DNA of 64,000 bases from Cucumis sativus (taxonomy: Eukaryota; Streptophyta; Magnoliopsida; Cucurbitales; Cucurbitaceae). Position numbers and translations under genes: made by a program. Every line of letters begins with the position of its first letter. Within the stretch, counting starts at the first letter, position 1. The notes under the pieces were generated by a model. That model ran no database searches, had not been told where the DNA came from, and worked only from the letters and a program-made list of their open reading frames with translations. The stretch spans positions 496,001-560,000 of the forward strand of contig NC_026656.2 in NCBI RefSeq assembly GCF_000004075.3, in the 5' to 3' direction. Of this stretch, positions 47,694-60,855 are shown in pieces.

Positions 47694-50600
47694 TCAATTA
47701 AATTGCAATTTTAGTTATTATAGTTTACAAAAACAAAATTATTACCCAATCATATCCACTAAATTTAAATCTCATCATAAATATTTTAACCTTTTTATAA
47801 AACTTAATTTTAAAAAATAAAGAAAATGGATAACCCTACGAATCTTAGTAATTCGAAATTAATTTCCTGTCGATAGTGATTGAATGATAATAATAATTTT
47901 CTTTAATTCAAGTCTGTGTGAACATATTCTCATATTTCATTAATTAGTAGAGACTATTTCGTTTTTAAAATAAAATCAAATATATTATTTTATAATTTAT
48001 TGATATATTATTTTAGGATTACTTCTCACTTAAGTTTCAACATCTTCTTACTAATTAATGTATATCTCTTATGTCCATATACCGAATAATAGATGATAAG
48101 TTCAATTTTATTTTTAGTCTTCAACTCAATTTTGTAATAGTTAATTAAGTTTTCAACTTTAATAACTAACTATATATATCATTTACAATAATTAATTTAA
48201 TTTTTATTGTAAAAATAATAATAATAAAATCAATCCTCAATTTTTATTAATCATTTAATCTTTATATTACTATAAAACTTGTATGCATAAGAAAGTGAAT
48301 GGAATCTTCCCCAATTATGATTAACTTTATTACAGATTTGAACGTGTGTATATATATATTAATTGTGTTGTTATCAACTAAAATTCAAAAACTAAATTGT
48401 TTAATTTCACAAAACATATTAGTTTTTGATGGGTACTTATCAAGGATATTATAGACCAAATATTTATATTATTGTATACCTAAGATTTAAACAATCACAT
48501 ATAACTAGTAAAGGGAAACAAATCAAAGACATTATAAACAAATGTGTATAAAGTTGTATAAGTAATGGACTAGCTGTCAAAGTTTAAACTAAACTTGAAT
48601 GAAAGACCAACTAATTTATTTTAGAAATTGAGACGAATTAAAATATGGAGGATTATTTAAAGTAACAAAAATGAGCATATACATATATTATATACTTTAG
48701 ATAAGTTTGTTATTTAAAAAGGACATATATTTATCATATTTCCAAATCAAACCACCCCCATATGGTCACTATCTTCATTAATAATAATAGATAAAATTGA
48801 TATGGGAAATCTAACAAAGCTTTCCACTAAGACTATAAAATAAAGTTTTTATATCTTTTTCTTGTTTTCTTTCTTTTTCTTTTTTATAGATAAGAAGCTA
48901 AAAAGATAAATAAAGTTAAAAGGGGAAAAAGTGTCCATGGTGAAGAAAAAAATGTGGGGAAAATACCAAATTCTCAAAGGGGTTTTTTCTTTTTTTTTTT
49001 TTCCTTAATAAAAACACCAAGTTTTCTATTTTATATCTATATTTCTAGAATCAATTCCATTATGTAATTTGTTTGTGGTTGTAATTTAACAGAAATATAA
49101 CCCACAAATTTTTAACGAATATAGGTTATTGTACCTCAAAGTAGTATTGAAACTTATAACTTATTTTCTACTTTCATAATCAATATTAATTATGAGACAA
49201 CAAATGATAGAATTTGTAAAAAATAGGAAATAGCAATTAAATTAAAAGGATAGCCTTTTTGTTCCATGAATTAAGTAATTATATAATATTGAAACATTTA
49301 AATGATCTCTCATCCCACAAGAATTAGGCCATAGTTTTACCTAATAGTCCAATGTGACATGAAATTAAACTTGTGGCCCAAAAAGAGGCTAGGATGAAGT
49401 GTGTGTAAGCCCATTTGGTTTAGATACACAAAGGGGTTTATGTATAAAAGAACCAATTTCAATTTCTACTTGTGGTGGAAACCTACTATTTTACATTCAA
49501 TTATGGAAGTTTTGAAAAGTTTCTTCAACGATATATATATATATAATGAATGAGGCTAAAACTTTGCAAATGCAATTTGGAAGATATTCATCTAAATAAT
49601 TTTTTTTGGACAATGTAAGTCGGCTACTCATGTCGTTATAATAGCTTCTCATGTCAAATCATTGTTTTGGTGACTTTATAGAAACCAACTTCCATCTATG
49701 TATTACACCATTCAATCAAATTATTTGGTGTACTAAAAAAAAAGTGTGGTTATTATACAACTTGTGGATCTTGTGGCTACTGAATATTCATCCATACGTT
49801 CAAACTTATATTACTACAATCAATTTCTTTAAAATAGATTTAAAGAGAAACAAAATTAAGAACTAGGAAAAATTAAATCTTTTTTGTTTTTAGAAATCAG
49901 ACTTAAACTAAGATCTATTAACTATTGATCACATGATAAATAAATACATAAAGTAACATTATTGATGGATTATAGATAAATTATTTGACAATTAACCCTT
50001 ATTTGATTAATTCGTTAAATTAACTATTATTTATAATTTTGATTGTGTTAATCAGAATAGCATTTCAAATGTTATTTTAAAAGCATTTATGAAAACATAT
50101 ATTAAATAATGATGATACATTAATATAAAAATAAAAATAGGTCTAGTAGGGTTTTGGAGAACTGTCCCATCTCTCAAATTGAAATGTTTTAGTTGGACAG
50201 AAATCAATGGACATTAGTGGCATACAGAGAAGATGAACAATGGCAAGAAGTCAAGAAGAGGAATAGTATATATATAAACATCATATATAATAATGCCTTA
50301 CCACAAAAATCAAAGTAGTCCTAAAAATGATGAAATTATTATATCTTAACTATTATAATTTATGAGTTATAATAATTTATGTTTCAAATTAATGACTATT
50401 TTAATTTATATTGAAAAATAGTAAATGTTATAATAAAGAGAAAATGAGATGATGAAATACAGAAAAAAAATACGATATGGAGAAAGAGGGATTTAAAATA
50501 GTAACGATATTATTATTATATAGTTAATAGTAGCTTATAATAATTGAGTGCACCCACTTGATGTGTTGAGTGTTGAAAGTTCAAACACTCTCTAAATGAT

Positions 50601-50885
50601 TAAAAGAAAAGAAAGAAAAAACTTAGATCTTATATATGTGTTTGCTCGATTAGGATGAAGGCTTTGTGTACAATCGGTTTTTATACATCTCTACACATAC
50701 ATTAACTACATTAACCATGATACTTACAACTCACTTTGTCATTATATTAAAAAGTAATTATGAGACTAAATACCAGCAATCTATTAATTAATTAGGGAAA
50801 AACTCTAAAACCCTAATACAAAATAACAAAAACTAACTTAAAAACCAAATTCTCTCTATCAACTTTTCTTGTGTACATACATACA

Positions 50886-50903
50886 TATATATATATATAT
50901 ATA
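50886..50903. repeat. (TA)n microsatellite
   Basis: A run of about nine TA units following CATACATACA in the intergenic spacer. Confidence 0.75.
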
Positions 50904-51893
50904 CATTTTGTTTCTTTAATTCAATCATTGATTTGTTGAATTTATAGGAAACATAGAGATTGATAGATGGAAATTGGAATGTGGGTAATAATAAAGTCTC
51001 ATTTGGTATCTAAGTATGGCTAGCTTATATTGGTGCTCCATCAATGGCTTCCACTATATACTTTTTATTGAGTGTTTACCGAATTTCTTTCATTCACACT
51101 TCCATTGTACTTAAGCCTGCCTTTTCTTTTTTATGGGTGCAAGACGACGCCTGATTTCTTCATTCATTTTCACACAACACAAGCTTGAGCTTTCATTCCA
51201 GTGGGAGACACATCTCATCATTACTCTCAACTTCTTTGAGTATGATACAAGTTTTTGCTTTTAGTTTACTTTTTTTATATAGTTCATTATTCTAATATGT
51301 TAAATGATCGATGGTCAAATCTTAACGTCTTGTTTGCTAAAATGAGTATAGTTTTCAACCATAATTGACATATACTTATTTCTTCAATGTCAAAAGTTTT
51401 CAAAGTGTTTCTCATCCTAGAAAGAAGCTTAAGTTTTAAAACATTAACCTTATGAACAAAATATCTCTCAAGGTATGAATGAATTTCCTGGCATAAGACT
51501 AGGGGTTGTAAGATACATATTTGTATCAAATACATAAATATATATAGTTCTTAGAAACTTGAGTGTGGATATATTTTGTTTGTGTGTTTTTTATTTGTAA
51601 GTTTTAATATACAAATAAATTTAAATGGTAAAGTACTTAAGAGTTGATTGGAGCTACACGTATTGACAACTCGCCTAATGGCTCAACTAAAATTTAACAT
51701 ATGTGATAAACATTTTTAAAAAATTAGTTGAGTAAGATAAGTTTCTTATATTTATCTAGACAGCTCATCACAATTATTAATGAATTAAGCTCAGTTTGAA
51801 AATATATTTATGTTTTATAATTTACTATATATATTTTTTTTATCAAATATAGACTTGACTTATTAACTTGAGTATTCACAAAGTGGATATATG

Positions 51894-52181
51894 TAGGGGT
51901 GATCATCGTTTAGTCGGAGTGTGTGTTTTTTATACAAAAGTAACATCGAATCGACCATAGTTGGTTTAGTAAATGTTCAAACTAACCTTAATATCGATGA
52001 GTAAGAGTCTTGGTTTTTGTCTTTTTGTCGGGTCAGTTTAACATGCACTTAAAAATACTTTTTGAAAATTCTCGATTTGAAACTTTTTAAAACCAACCCC
52101 GACTAACCCTTGTCGTTTTCCAACATATCGACTTTGGTTTGGTCGGTCGATTTGGTTTTTCGATGTATTGGCTCATCTCTA
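51894..52181. mobile_element. hAT-like MITE with 8-bp target-site duplication
   Basis: The 288-bp element begins TAGGGGTGATCA and ends in the reverse complement of TAGAGATGAGCC, an imperfect terminal inverted repeat with a TAGGGGTG-type end. The flanks are GATATATG (51886-51893) and GATGTATG (52182-52189), matching at 7 of 8 positions, the target-site length of hAT elements. The interior is non-coding but rich in GGTCGGT / CGACC-type words typical of such plant elements. No transposase is present. Confidence 0.6.
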
Positions 52182-53153
52182 GATGTATGAGTCAAATGAA
52201 TCGATTTTAATCCAAATAAAATTTTGGAATATAACTTAAACACTAGTTTAAAAAACAAAAATTTTAATTTTAATAATATGTGTCTACTTAAATAATAATA
52301 ATGGATGAAACATGTCCCTACATATATATATATTACATGATAACTTATTCAAATCGCAAATGCATAGTACAATCATTCTTTGCACAATCCAAAAAGTATA
52401 CACACACAAACACAAGATTTCCCACTTTAAACTTCATACATAAGTCAAGATGTTTAGTATGGAAAGGAAAAATCAACGAATGAGATCACAAATGCACAAA
52501 TCTCAATGAAAAAAATCTTTACATTTATCTTCCACGAGACAGAGTAGGTTATTATGGTAGAAAGATCAATCGGCGTTGTCATATCTCTCTTAAATGCATC
52601 GTGTTGAACTCTAAATAAAAGATAAATGGAGTTAGTATCATTGTCAACTTAAGTCGTTTAAACATACATAATTGATTGAGTTAAAAATTTGAACTTCCAC
52701 AGTACGTGTTGTTAAACTCTAAAAGAAGAAAAGATGGAACGGAACGGAACGAGTGTGATCTATATAGATTATAGAATATAGAAATAAAAACTTGTAATTT
52801 ATGGATGACGTTGTGAAGCAGTGTAATTAAGATTACCAAAGCAAGAGATATGATCATGTCACACCTGAGCTCAACCATTTGAAGAGATGTCATAAAGAAA
52901 CAGTTGAGTGTGATTCTGTCTTTATTTAGACAAATAAAAGATGACTTTTGTATTGAGTGAGTTTTGGCAGAGCCATCAAATATCCAATGGCTATTCTTAT
53001 TCTCAATTTACCTAACTTCCTTTGAACATTAATAAACAGAAAAAACACAAAACATTACTCCTCATTTCAAACCATCCCTCTTTCAAGTTTGAAAAAGAGA
53101 GAGAGAAGATGCTCACAAAAAGTTAGTATCTAAAGGAAAAGGGAAAGTCCTCA

Positions 53154-53162
53154 TTATAAACC
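53154..53162 (+). promoter_or_regulatory. Candidate TATA box of the LRR gene
   Basis: TATAAACCC-type sequence about 145 bp upstream of the ATG at 53302, giving a predicted leader of about 110 nt. Confidence 0.4.
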
Positions 53163-53301
53163 CAAGGAGATAGAGAAGTGTTCTTCAAGTTAGGACCTCC
53201 ATTGTTAACCATTCTCAAGTTTTTTCTTTTTCTTTCTATCTTCAATGCTGAAACCGAAACAAATGATATCAAACTCATGGTGAGTGTATAGAACTTAAAA
53301 A

Positions 53302-54531
53302 ATGGAGTGTTGGGTTTTTTTGGGTCTTTTTTTAAGTGGTTTAATTCTTCCTACTGGAGCTGTTATCGGCGGGGTAAGTGGCCGAGTTGGTTTCAGCTTT
53401 GGTGGTGGCGGAGGCAGTGGTGGAAATGGTATTTGGATCGGTGGTGGAGGGGGAAACACTCCGAATCCGACTCCAACTCCAACTCCAACTCCGAATCCAT
53501 TATTAGAGACTGTTCTAAACAGAGCATACACTGTTCTTCAGACATGGAAATCTGCCATTTCCGATGACCCAACTGGAATGTTAACCACGTGGGTTGGCTC
53601 CGATGTATGTTCTTACCAAGGAATCTTTTGTACACGTCTAAATTCCGGCCAAATGTCCATCACTGGAATCGATTTCAACGGCAAAAATCTCAGAGGAACC
53701 CTCATCAAGGAGCTGGCTCTTCTCAACGATCTGACCCTCATTCACTTAAACAGCAACAGATTTTACGGCATCGTTCCGGTGACATTCAGGCAACTCGTAC
53801 GCCTTCAAGAACTCGATCTCAGCAACAATAATTTCTCCGGTGGATTCCCATCAGCCACTCTCTACATACCAAATCTCAGGTATTTGGACCTCAGATTCAA
53901 CTCCTTTACCGGCGGAATTCCGGAAAGCTTGTTTTACATGGGATTAGACGCCATTTTCCTCAACGATAACCAATTCGCCGGCGAAATCCCACAAAACCTC
54001 GGAAATTCGCCGGCGTCTGTGATAAATTTAGCAAATAATAACTTCACCGGAGCAATCCCGGCGAGTTTTGGGTACATGGGTCCAAGATTGAAGGAAATTC
54101 TGTTTCTAAACAACCAATTAAGCGGTTGCATTCCTCAAGGAGTTGGGTTCTTAACAGATATTCAAGTTTTGGATTTCAGCTCCAACAAATTGTTCGGTCA
54201 TCTTCCTGATACAATCTCTTGTATGAACCAAGTGGAGATTTTGAATCTTGCCCACAACCAATTATCCGGCGTCGTTTCCGATTTGGTCTGTTCTTTAAGA
54301 AGCCTCATACATCTATCCGTAGCAGACAATTTCTTCTCCGGGTTCAACCAGCAGTGCCGTAATCTCTTCGGCGGGTTCGATCTGTCGTTCAATTGCATTC
54401 CCGGAGTAACTCTTCAGCGGCCGTCACCAGAATGTTCTGTAATTCCGGGAATTGGGTTGAACTGTTTTCGGGTTCCGGTGATTCCCCGGCCATTGGTTTG
54501 TGGACGGATAGTTGAAACACCGACGCCGTAA
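53302..54531 (+). CDS. Secreted leucine-rich-repeat protein (LRX/PEX-like without extensin domain)
   Basis: Single-exon gene of 409 aa, probably apoplastic or cell-wall associated. A signal peptide (residues 1-20, MECWVFLGLFLSGLILPTGA) is followed by a glycine-rich patch (about 30-52) and a PTPTPTPTPNP linker (about 54-66, encoded by an ACTCCA repeat). Next come the plant LRR N-cap (VLQTWKSAI, DVCSYQGIFC) and about ten LRRs of the LxxLxLxxNxFxGxIP type (about 118-365). A Cys-containing C-cap ends in RIVETPTP. It matches the LRR half of LRR-extensins, but the protein stops where the Ser-Pro repeats would begin, so it belongs to the short LRX-like group (At4g29240/At2g19780 type). The ATG at 53302 is the only start giving a signal peptide. 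Confidence 0.93.
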   Translation: MECWVFLGLFLSGLILPTGAVIGGVSGRVGFSFGGGGGSGGNGIWIGGGGGNTPNPTPTPTPTPNPLLETVLNRAYTVLQTWKSAISDDPTGMLTTWVGSDVCSYQGIFCTRLNSGQMSITGIDFNGKNLRGTLIKELALLNDLTLIHLNSNRFYGIVPVTFRQLVRLQELDLSNNNFSGGFPSATLYIPNLRYLDLRFNSFTGGIPESLFYMGLDAIFLNDNQFAGEIPQNLGNSPASVINLANNNFTGAIPASFGYMGPRLKEILFLNNQLSGCIPQGVGFLTDIQVLDFSSNKLFGHLPDTISCMNQVEILNLAHNQLSGVVSDLVCSLRSLIHLSVADNFFSGFNQQCRNLFGGFDLSFNCIPGVTLQRPSPECSVIPGIGLNCFRVPVIPRPLVCGRIVETPTP

Positions 54532-55241
54532 GGGAAGAAGGAGGTGGAAGGGAAGCCGGTGGGTAGGTGATTGATTAAATGGTAATAACTATACGGATTC
54601 TTTTTTGGGAGAGGGAGAATTGAATGTAAAACTTTTTCACATTTAATTCTTCATGGAAACAGTACTATCTGAAGATTTTTAATGGTGTAGATTTATGTAC
54701 AAGAACATGACTATCAAATCTCTCGTTTAATTACTCATATATTTTTAGCCTACATTTTCATCCAATCTTTCACCTACTTTACTTTTGTTGTTATTGTTAT
54801 TACATCACAATTATCTCAAATTTTAACATATTTCTTAACTCTTATTCGATCTTTCTTTTGTACTTTGATTCTAGTTATTGAAATTATATATATGAAGTAT
54901 GAGCTACCCTCGTCCATGGTATGGAAATTGTTATTGATTTTGTTGTTATTATAGTGAATGTTTGATAAGTGGATAATGTGGCTTTAAATATGGCAGATGT
55001 TGGATCACATGGGTTGCCCTACGACTAAATAACCATTTTGAAAGTTGATTGATTAAAATGTTTTTTCAAATTTTGAAAATCTTGAGGATAATAATATATT
55101 TTTGTTATATATAATTTATACCAATATTTTTTGGACTTTATGAGATGTAAATACTATGTTAAATAAACATAAACATGGAGGTTGAAATAAAATAAAAAAG
55201 AGTTATTATGATAAGCAAAGGAAAAGTTGTAATGATCAAGT
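54532..55241. other. Convergent 3' regions of the LRR gene and the first acid phosphatase
   Basis: The two genes converge here, so the space should hold both 3' untranslated regions. The DNA is AT-rich with no ORF or repeat I can name. Confidence 0.5.
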
Positions 55242-56630
55242 TTATGGAATGTAATACATTGGATTAGGGAGTTTGAATGATTGATTAGGGAGAGCAAAGC
55301 CAATCAAATCACTCCATTGATCTCCTAAGCTTCCTTGGATTATATAACCTTCTTTAACTAATTCACCTCTTTTCTCCGATTTGTATACTGCAGCTTTCTT
55401 TCCCTCATCTGCAGCTCCTCTAGTTTCATCATTTTTTCCCCAGAGGATGAACAAAAAACAAGTTTAATCATAATAAGACTTCATCCCAAGATTAAATTTA
55501 ACATTAAGATAATGCAAGTAAGTTTAACAAATTAATCCAAACCTGAAGATAAGCTTGTCCCAACCAAAATAGCCAGCTTCAAGAAGGTTTCGTTGTGTGA
55601 CATTTCTTTGAGATTCTCCTCGTCCAGTCAGAAGAAAAATCTTGAACCCAAGGTGTTTGAGCTTTTTGTATAATCTCAAACTCATTGGCAATGGAGGAGC
55701 CAAACCCTTATTCACCCACTCATTGAATGCTGTATTATTATAAGCTTCAGACCTACACAGTTTCCATAACATAACATTAAAAAAAAAAAAAGTATCAGAA
55801 AACAACAAACTGCACAGAACAGCAACATCAGTCCCCCCTCCTTTTAAGTACTTTTTCATAACTCCAAAAATAGAAAAATCACAGATTAACCCAAAACCTT
55901 AATTAAGTTAATTATATATCCAACAACAGATAGTTCTTTTGGAATCTAGGCATGGGGGGAAACATAAACAAAGCACATCAAAGGGCAGCCTTATTCAATA
56001 ATATTTGTAGGGCTTAGGCCTTTTAGTCAAATAACCACATGACACTACACCCACCCCATACCCCCACCTCTTTTTTTTTTCTACTTTTAATCATTTTGTT
56101 TCCAATTCTCAAAAAAAATATCACCTTCCTCTTAGATATTTTTATTTAGTTTACATTTGATAATCTTTAAAATTTCGAAAGATTATATATATAAAATTAT
56201 AATAAATTACATTAAAACCTTACCCGTATCCATTAACTCTATAATATGGCAAATTGGAAAGCAGTGTCTCATCCACATCAAAAACCCAAGCATTCCTCCC
56301 CTTGTCCTTTCTGTTGAATTTGACCGAATTAGCAAAGCTCAACGAGTAATTCACCACCGTTCGAGAGTCCGATAGATATCTATCACTGTTGAAATAGTCT
56401 CGGACGAATGCAATGCACGTCCCTGGAACAGACTTCCACGATCCTGCTGCATTCACTTCCACAGCAAACTTCCAGCTCTCGCATCTTGGGTTGCTCTTGG
56501 CTCGGACAATGTGTTTTCCGGGGTACGTTCGTAGCATTGCAGTCGAAGAGTTGGTGGTGGAGATGGTGGCAGCTGTGATAACAAAATTAAGAAGAAGAAG
56601 GAGGGAGAGAAATGAGGGAGGAGAAGCCAT
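55242..56630 (-). CDS. HAD subfamily IIIB acid phosphatase (vegetative-storage-protein-like), copy A
   Basis: Secreted or vacuolar class-B-type plant acid phosphatase family with Asp-nucleophile chemistry. Three exons in transcript order: 56224-56630, 55543-55752, 55242-55419; 264 aa, the normal family size. It has a signal peptide (residues 1 to about 21), CESWKFAVEVNAAGSWKSVP, the HAD motif I VFDVDETLLSN, the FNEWVNKGLAPPLP segment, motif II in FKIFLLTGR, and a C-terminal KSEKRGELVKEGY ... GDQWSDLIGFAL with the acidic motif in GDQWSD. The phases of both introns equal those of the two copies to the right. It is the most diverged copy (SEAYNNTAFNEW, RGAADEGKK). Family membership is certain; catalytic activity versus a storage role cannot be told, though the DxDxT signature is intact. 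Confidence 0.94.
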
Positions 56631-58124
56631 GGGGTGTAGAATAAAATGTGAATTACAAGTGGGAGAGAGGAAGAGAGTGGAAATTTATTGTTTTCTTTTT
56701 TGTAGGAAAATAAAAATCTATTAATTTGAAATAAAAATTATTCATTCATTCAACGTTTACCAATAATTTCTCTTTTGAAATAGTTCTTTTTTTCTTGTAC
56801 AACTTGAAAAAATGGGAAAGTTAGAAAAAATATTTAGGGTGTTTGTGGAATGGGTTGGTTCAAAGTACTTTTTACACTCAACCCCAATTATTGTTCACGT
56901 TGTAAATGTATTTAACTAAAATAATTTTTATTAAAAAAATAAACTAATTCAATACCATCGTACATTTGGTTCGGGTTGGTTCGAGTTATTAATCCATGTC
57001 ATTTATTTAAAATTGTATTCTAAAATCAAGTAAAATATTAATTTATATGTAATTATTTTTATATATTGTGTAATTTTAGTCCTATTAGGACATATTTAAA
57101 AATAAATAGGATTTTATCAATGTCACTAATAGTTGATAATTTGCTATTTTATCAAATTTGTTATTTTTGACAATTCTTCAAAGTTATTTTTAGGAGTGGT
57201 TGGAAAATAAATTGTCCAAAAGCACAAGTAATATATGAAGCTAAGTAAATATATGTATATATAACTATATTATAAGTAAAAAAAGAAGAATATACATTTT
57301 AACAATAAATGAATAAATACAAATCTTAAAGCTAAATGCACCATCGGGGATAAATGATAGCATACTATCACAATTTTTATTCAAATTCAATCATTTTGAT
57401 TTTTTGTAGAGTACGTAGGTAAAATTTTTTAGTTCACGAGAATATAGAAAAATTTTCATATTCAATTCATTCATCGTGTGATACGTAACACAATCAATAT
57501 ATAGTTTTAAGAAAAGAGCGGAAATACTAATACTAATCTAGAATCTAATTGTCACATTTAACAACAGTTTTAAACAAAGTACAATTATCCTTTAAGAAAA
57601 CTTAAAATAAAATTGCTAAGACTGTTTTAGTTAGTCTCTTTTGCTAATTCAAGATAATCATGTAACAAGTATAGTTTAAATTGATATATCAAATATGTAC
57701 TATCGATATTTTGAAGTTATAAGTTCGATTATTCCATTCACAAAATGGAAAAAATCACTCAATTGAATTTGAAACTATATAAATTTAATAAAAATATCAA
57801 ATCTATTAAACAACACTCACACTACTAATCTTTAGTTGATAAAGCTAAAATGAATCTACGTCAATGCGAGTATGTTAGTGATGGATTCAAAATATTTGGT
57901 GTTTTTAAGAAGAACAAATAGTAATTAATGATAGAAAGTATAACTGGGGATGTATTTCCTCACTCAATTTTATTAATAGTAACATTACTAATAACAACGT
58001 GATTGAACGCAGTCCATATTCCGTAAGGAAAAGAAATTATTGATAATGATCTAAAAGTATATATATAGAATTAGATCATCACGGTTGATTACGACTGCTC
58101 AAAAGCAAAAGACTCTCTTGAGAT
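56631..58124. other. Spacer between acid phosphatase copies A and B
   Basis: Contains the promoter of copy A (no clear TATA box) and the 3' region of copy B. The rest is AT-rich. A segment at about 56838-57000 holds GGGTGTTTGTGG and TTGGTTCGGGTTGGTTCG, wording of a decayed MITE, but I could not pair its ends. Confidence 0.45.
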
Positions 58125-59810
58125 TTAAGGAACATAGTACATTGGATTTGGAACCTTGAACGATCGTTTAGCAACAGCATATCCTAATATATCACTCCAT
58201 TGATCTCCAGTGTTTCCTTGAATCGTGTATCCTTGTTTCACTAATTCAGCTCTCTTCTCTGATTTGAATACAGTAGCTTTCTTTCCTTCATCCTCAGGTC
58301 CCCTACATATAAATGCACCATATGTTTATTTCTTCTCCAAGAATGAACGATAACATTCAACTAACACTATATATATACATACCTGAGGATGAGTTTCTCC
58401 CAGCCGGAGTAACCAGCATCGATGAGATTTTGTGCAGTGATAGCACTTTGAGAAACAGGTCGGCCAGTTAAAATGAAGATCTTGAAGCCAAGCTTTTTGA
58501 CCCATTTGTAGACAGACAAAGTTGCGGGTAATGCAGGAGCCAAACCCGTCTCCACCCACTCGTTGTATGAAGTTACATTGTATGGTTCCGTTCTATATAT
58601 ATATAGATATACCAATGTCATCATCTCAGATAATAATTTTAAAGCTCTAATATTAGGTTAAGTACTTCATCACCAAACCAGAAAAATATTTAATTAAATT
58701 GGTAGCTTACTAAAGATATAAACGTCTTGAAGTGCATATATAACAAAAGTATCTAATTATATTTCCTAATTTGAACTAAACTATTGGGTCAAAACTACTT
58801 TCATTCTCTATAGCAAAACTCCTAAAAATAAAATTTATTATACTTAATAATATTTTAAACTATTTTCAATAATTTTCTAAAAAAAATCAAAATAGTTAGA
58901 TGTAATTAACTCAATATTCTTTGTTTCTTAGCACGAATGTCGATATATACATACATATAAGAAGAGTTTAGGGAAATTGATAAAAATGAGTCATTTGAGT
59001 TTTCAATTATGATCAACATGGACCACGCCCATTTCTTTGCAAATTTATTTGACGGGTCTATGAAAAGTCACAAATGCCCCTCTTACGTCCACTTCCAATC
59101 ATAAATCTTCTACTCTTTTTTTTTCTGGCCTTTATCGCATCACAACTTCAAATGAATAGACCGTACAAGGATAGATACAAACTCAAATATATCTAAATAT
59201 TTTTCAAATTAATTTACCAAAAAGAACAAAACTCAAACCTCAAATCTCGTTCTAGAGATTTGTTCCCTCACCACAAAATTTAAATAATAAATAATATTTT
59301 GAAAATTAACCAATCAAAATATATTGAAATATTCTTAAGTTCCATTTTGTTGTGTTCTAGCTAGTAACTAGAAAGCTTAAACAGTAAACAAACCATCGTA
59401 TTCAAGTTAAGAGTTTGATTTTACCCGAACCCAGTTGCTTTATAATACGGCATATTTGAAAGCAAGGTCTCGTCAACATCGAAAATCCAAGCGTCCATTC
59501 CCTTCCCATCACCAACCTTCACCGACCTAGCAAACGTCAACGAGAAGGCCGCTGCGTTGCGAGAGTCAGCAAGATACCTCCCTGTGTCTATGTACGTCCT
59601 TACAAACTCAATGCAGGGTTGAGGAATAGAATACCAGGTTCCCGCATTGTTTACTTCGATTGAGAACTTCCAGCTCTCGCATTTCGTGTCACCTTCCGCC
59701 CCCACGATGTGTTGTTTTGGGAACATTTGGATTAGTTGATCAGTGGAGGAGACGGTGGTGGCGGCGAGAACGAGAAGGAAAAGGGAGAGAATAGAAGTGG
59801 GAGAAGGCAT
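58125..59810 (-). CDS. HAD subfamily IIIB acid phosphatase, copy B
   Basis: Second member of the tandem array. Exons in transcript order: 59425-59810, 58383-58592, 58125-58302; 257 aa. Signal peptide about residues 1-22. CESWKFSIEVNNAGTWYSIP is followed by motif I IFDVDETLLSN, EPYNVTSYNEWVETGLAPALP, motif II FKIFILTGR and C-terminal RGPEDEGKKATVFKSEKRAE ... GDQWSDILGYAVAKRSFK. Intron 1 is 832 bp and intron 2 only 80 bp. The start follows a TATAAAA at 59873-59879 (minus strand) by about 65 bp, supporting the chosen ATG. It is closer to copy C than to copy A by eye. Confidence 0.95.
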
Positions 59811-59872
59811 GGCTAGGTAGAAAGTTAATTGAGGATATGAGGAGGGGTTGAGGGGAAGGGAAGAGAGGATGG

Positions 59873-59879
59873 TTTTATA
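59873..59879 (-). promoter_or_regulatory. TATA box of acid phosphatase copy B
   Basis: TATAAAA on the minus strand, 63-69 bp before the ATG at 59810, giving a leader of roughly 35-40 nt. Confidence 0.5.
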
Positions 59880-60855
59880 ATAATTCTTCTCATCAATTTT
59901 CTCTGTCTTTAGCCACAGAAAACATATCCAAAACTATCTAACAGATCTTGAGTAGCATGTGATAAATTGTACACTTTGGGATTAAAAATGTACCATTGAA
60001 ATGCCCTTTTCAAGGAGGAAAATAATTGCATCGTTGGACCATATATCAAAGTATTCAATCACGTTTTGGAAAATGACTTTTTTTTTAATAACAATTCTTT
60101 TACCTTTTATAGATGAAGAGAATGGAGGATACTAAGTATGGTTTAATTTGGGTTTTGCACCTACTTTTAATAAGAAAAATAACTTAAATGCAAAAGTTGA
60201 GTTAAAAAGATTCTAAAACTATTTTAAGATTGGATTTGGTTTGAAATTTTATCAAAATGATTGATTTTGAAATGAGTCGTTCCAAACAACTTTTTGTTTT
60301 ATTTGATCTTTGGTTTATAGTCATTAAAAATTGAACATTGGATCCATCATTCGACTTTGACCAATCATGACACTAGCAAACTCCATGTGACAATTATTTT
60401 TTAAAAGTATATGTTTCACAGTCGCTCCTTTATAAATATTGCATACAAATTTATATACTAAACCTTTTAATTTCATCAATTTTTATTTAAATTTTGGTAT
60501 AATTCTTTTAGAAAAAATAAATTCATAGAATACAGTAACAACTTTTATACGAACCTTCCTACGAAGACATTTTAAAGATAAAGGTTCGATTTTCTATACT
60601 TTCGTAAAAAAAACAAAAGAAAAAGAATATGCACTGTATTTAATTAAATTGTTCAAGCAAGTGTGTCCCGTTTTCATAACTCAATTCCAGTGATGGTAAT
60701 AATATTGGTAGAAACTGGATTAAGCACCTTTAAAACACAAAGACAAAATGGTTAGGAAGGCAAATTATTGATGATATAATCACACATAGAACTAGGGAGT
60801 ACATCATGGGCTGGGCTAGGTTATTCCCAAAAGCAAAGGGATAATTATTGAAGTT
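59880..60855. other. Spacer between acid phosphatase copies B and C
   Basis: Promoter of copy B followed by AT-rich DNA and the 3' region of copy C. I see no gene, repeat array or transposon here. Confidence 0.5.

Larger units (their letters stand above)
47237..53153. other. Intergenic between the phosphatase and the LRR gene
   Basis: The first about 300 bp is the leader and promoter of the minus-strand phosphatase. The rest is AT-rich, with a (TTA)n tract near 47672-47693, TA tracts near 49530 and 50886-50903, and a hAT-like MITE at 51894-52181. No coding region is supported, although 51110-51250 is locally more complex. Confidence 0.5.

Noticed and set aside
53295-53531. Proline- and glycine-rich minus-strand ORF opposite the LRR gene
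   Set aside because: Antisense shadow of the signal peptide, Gly-rich patch and PT repeats of the LRR protein.
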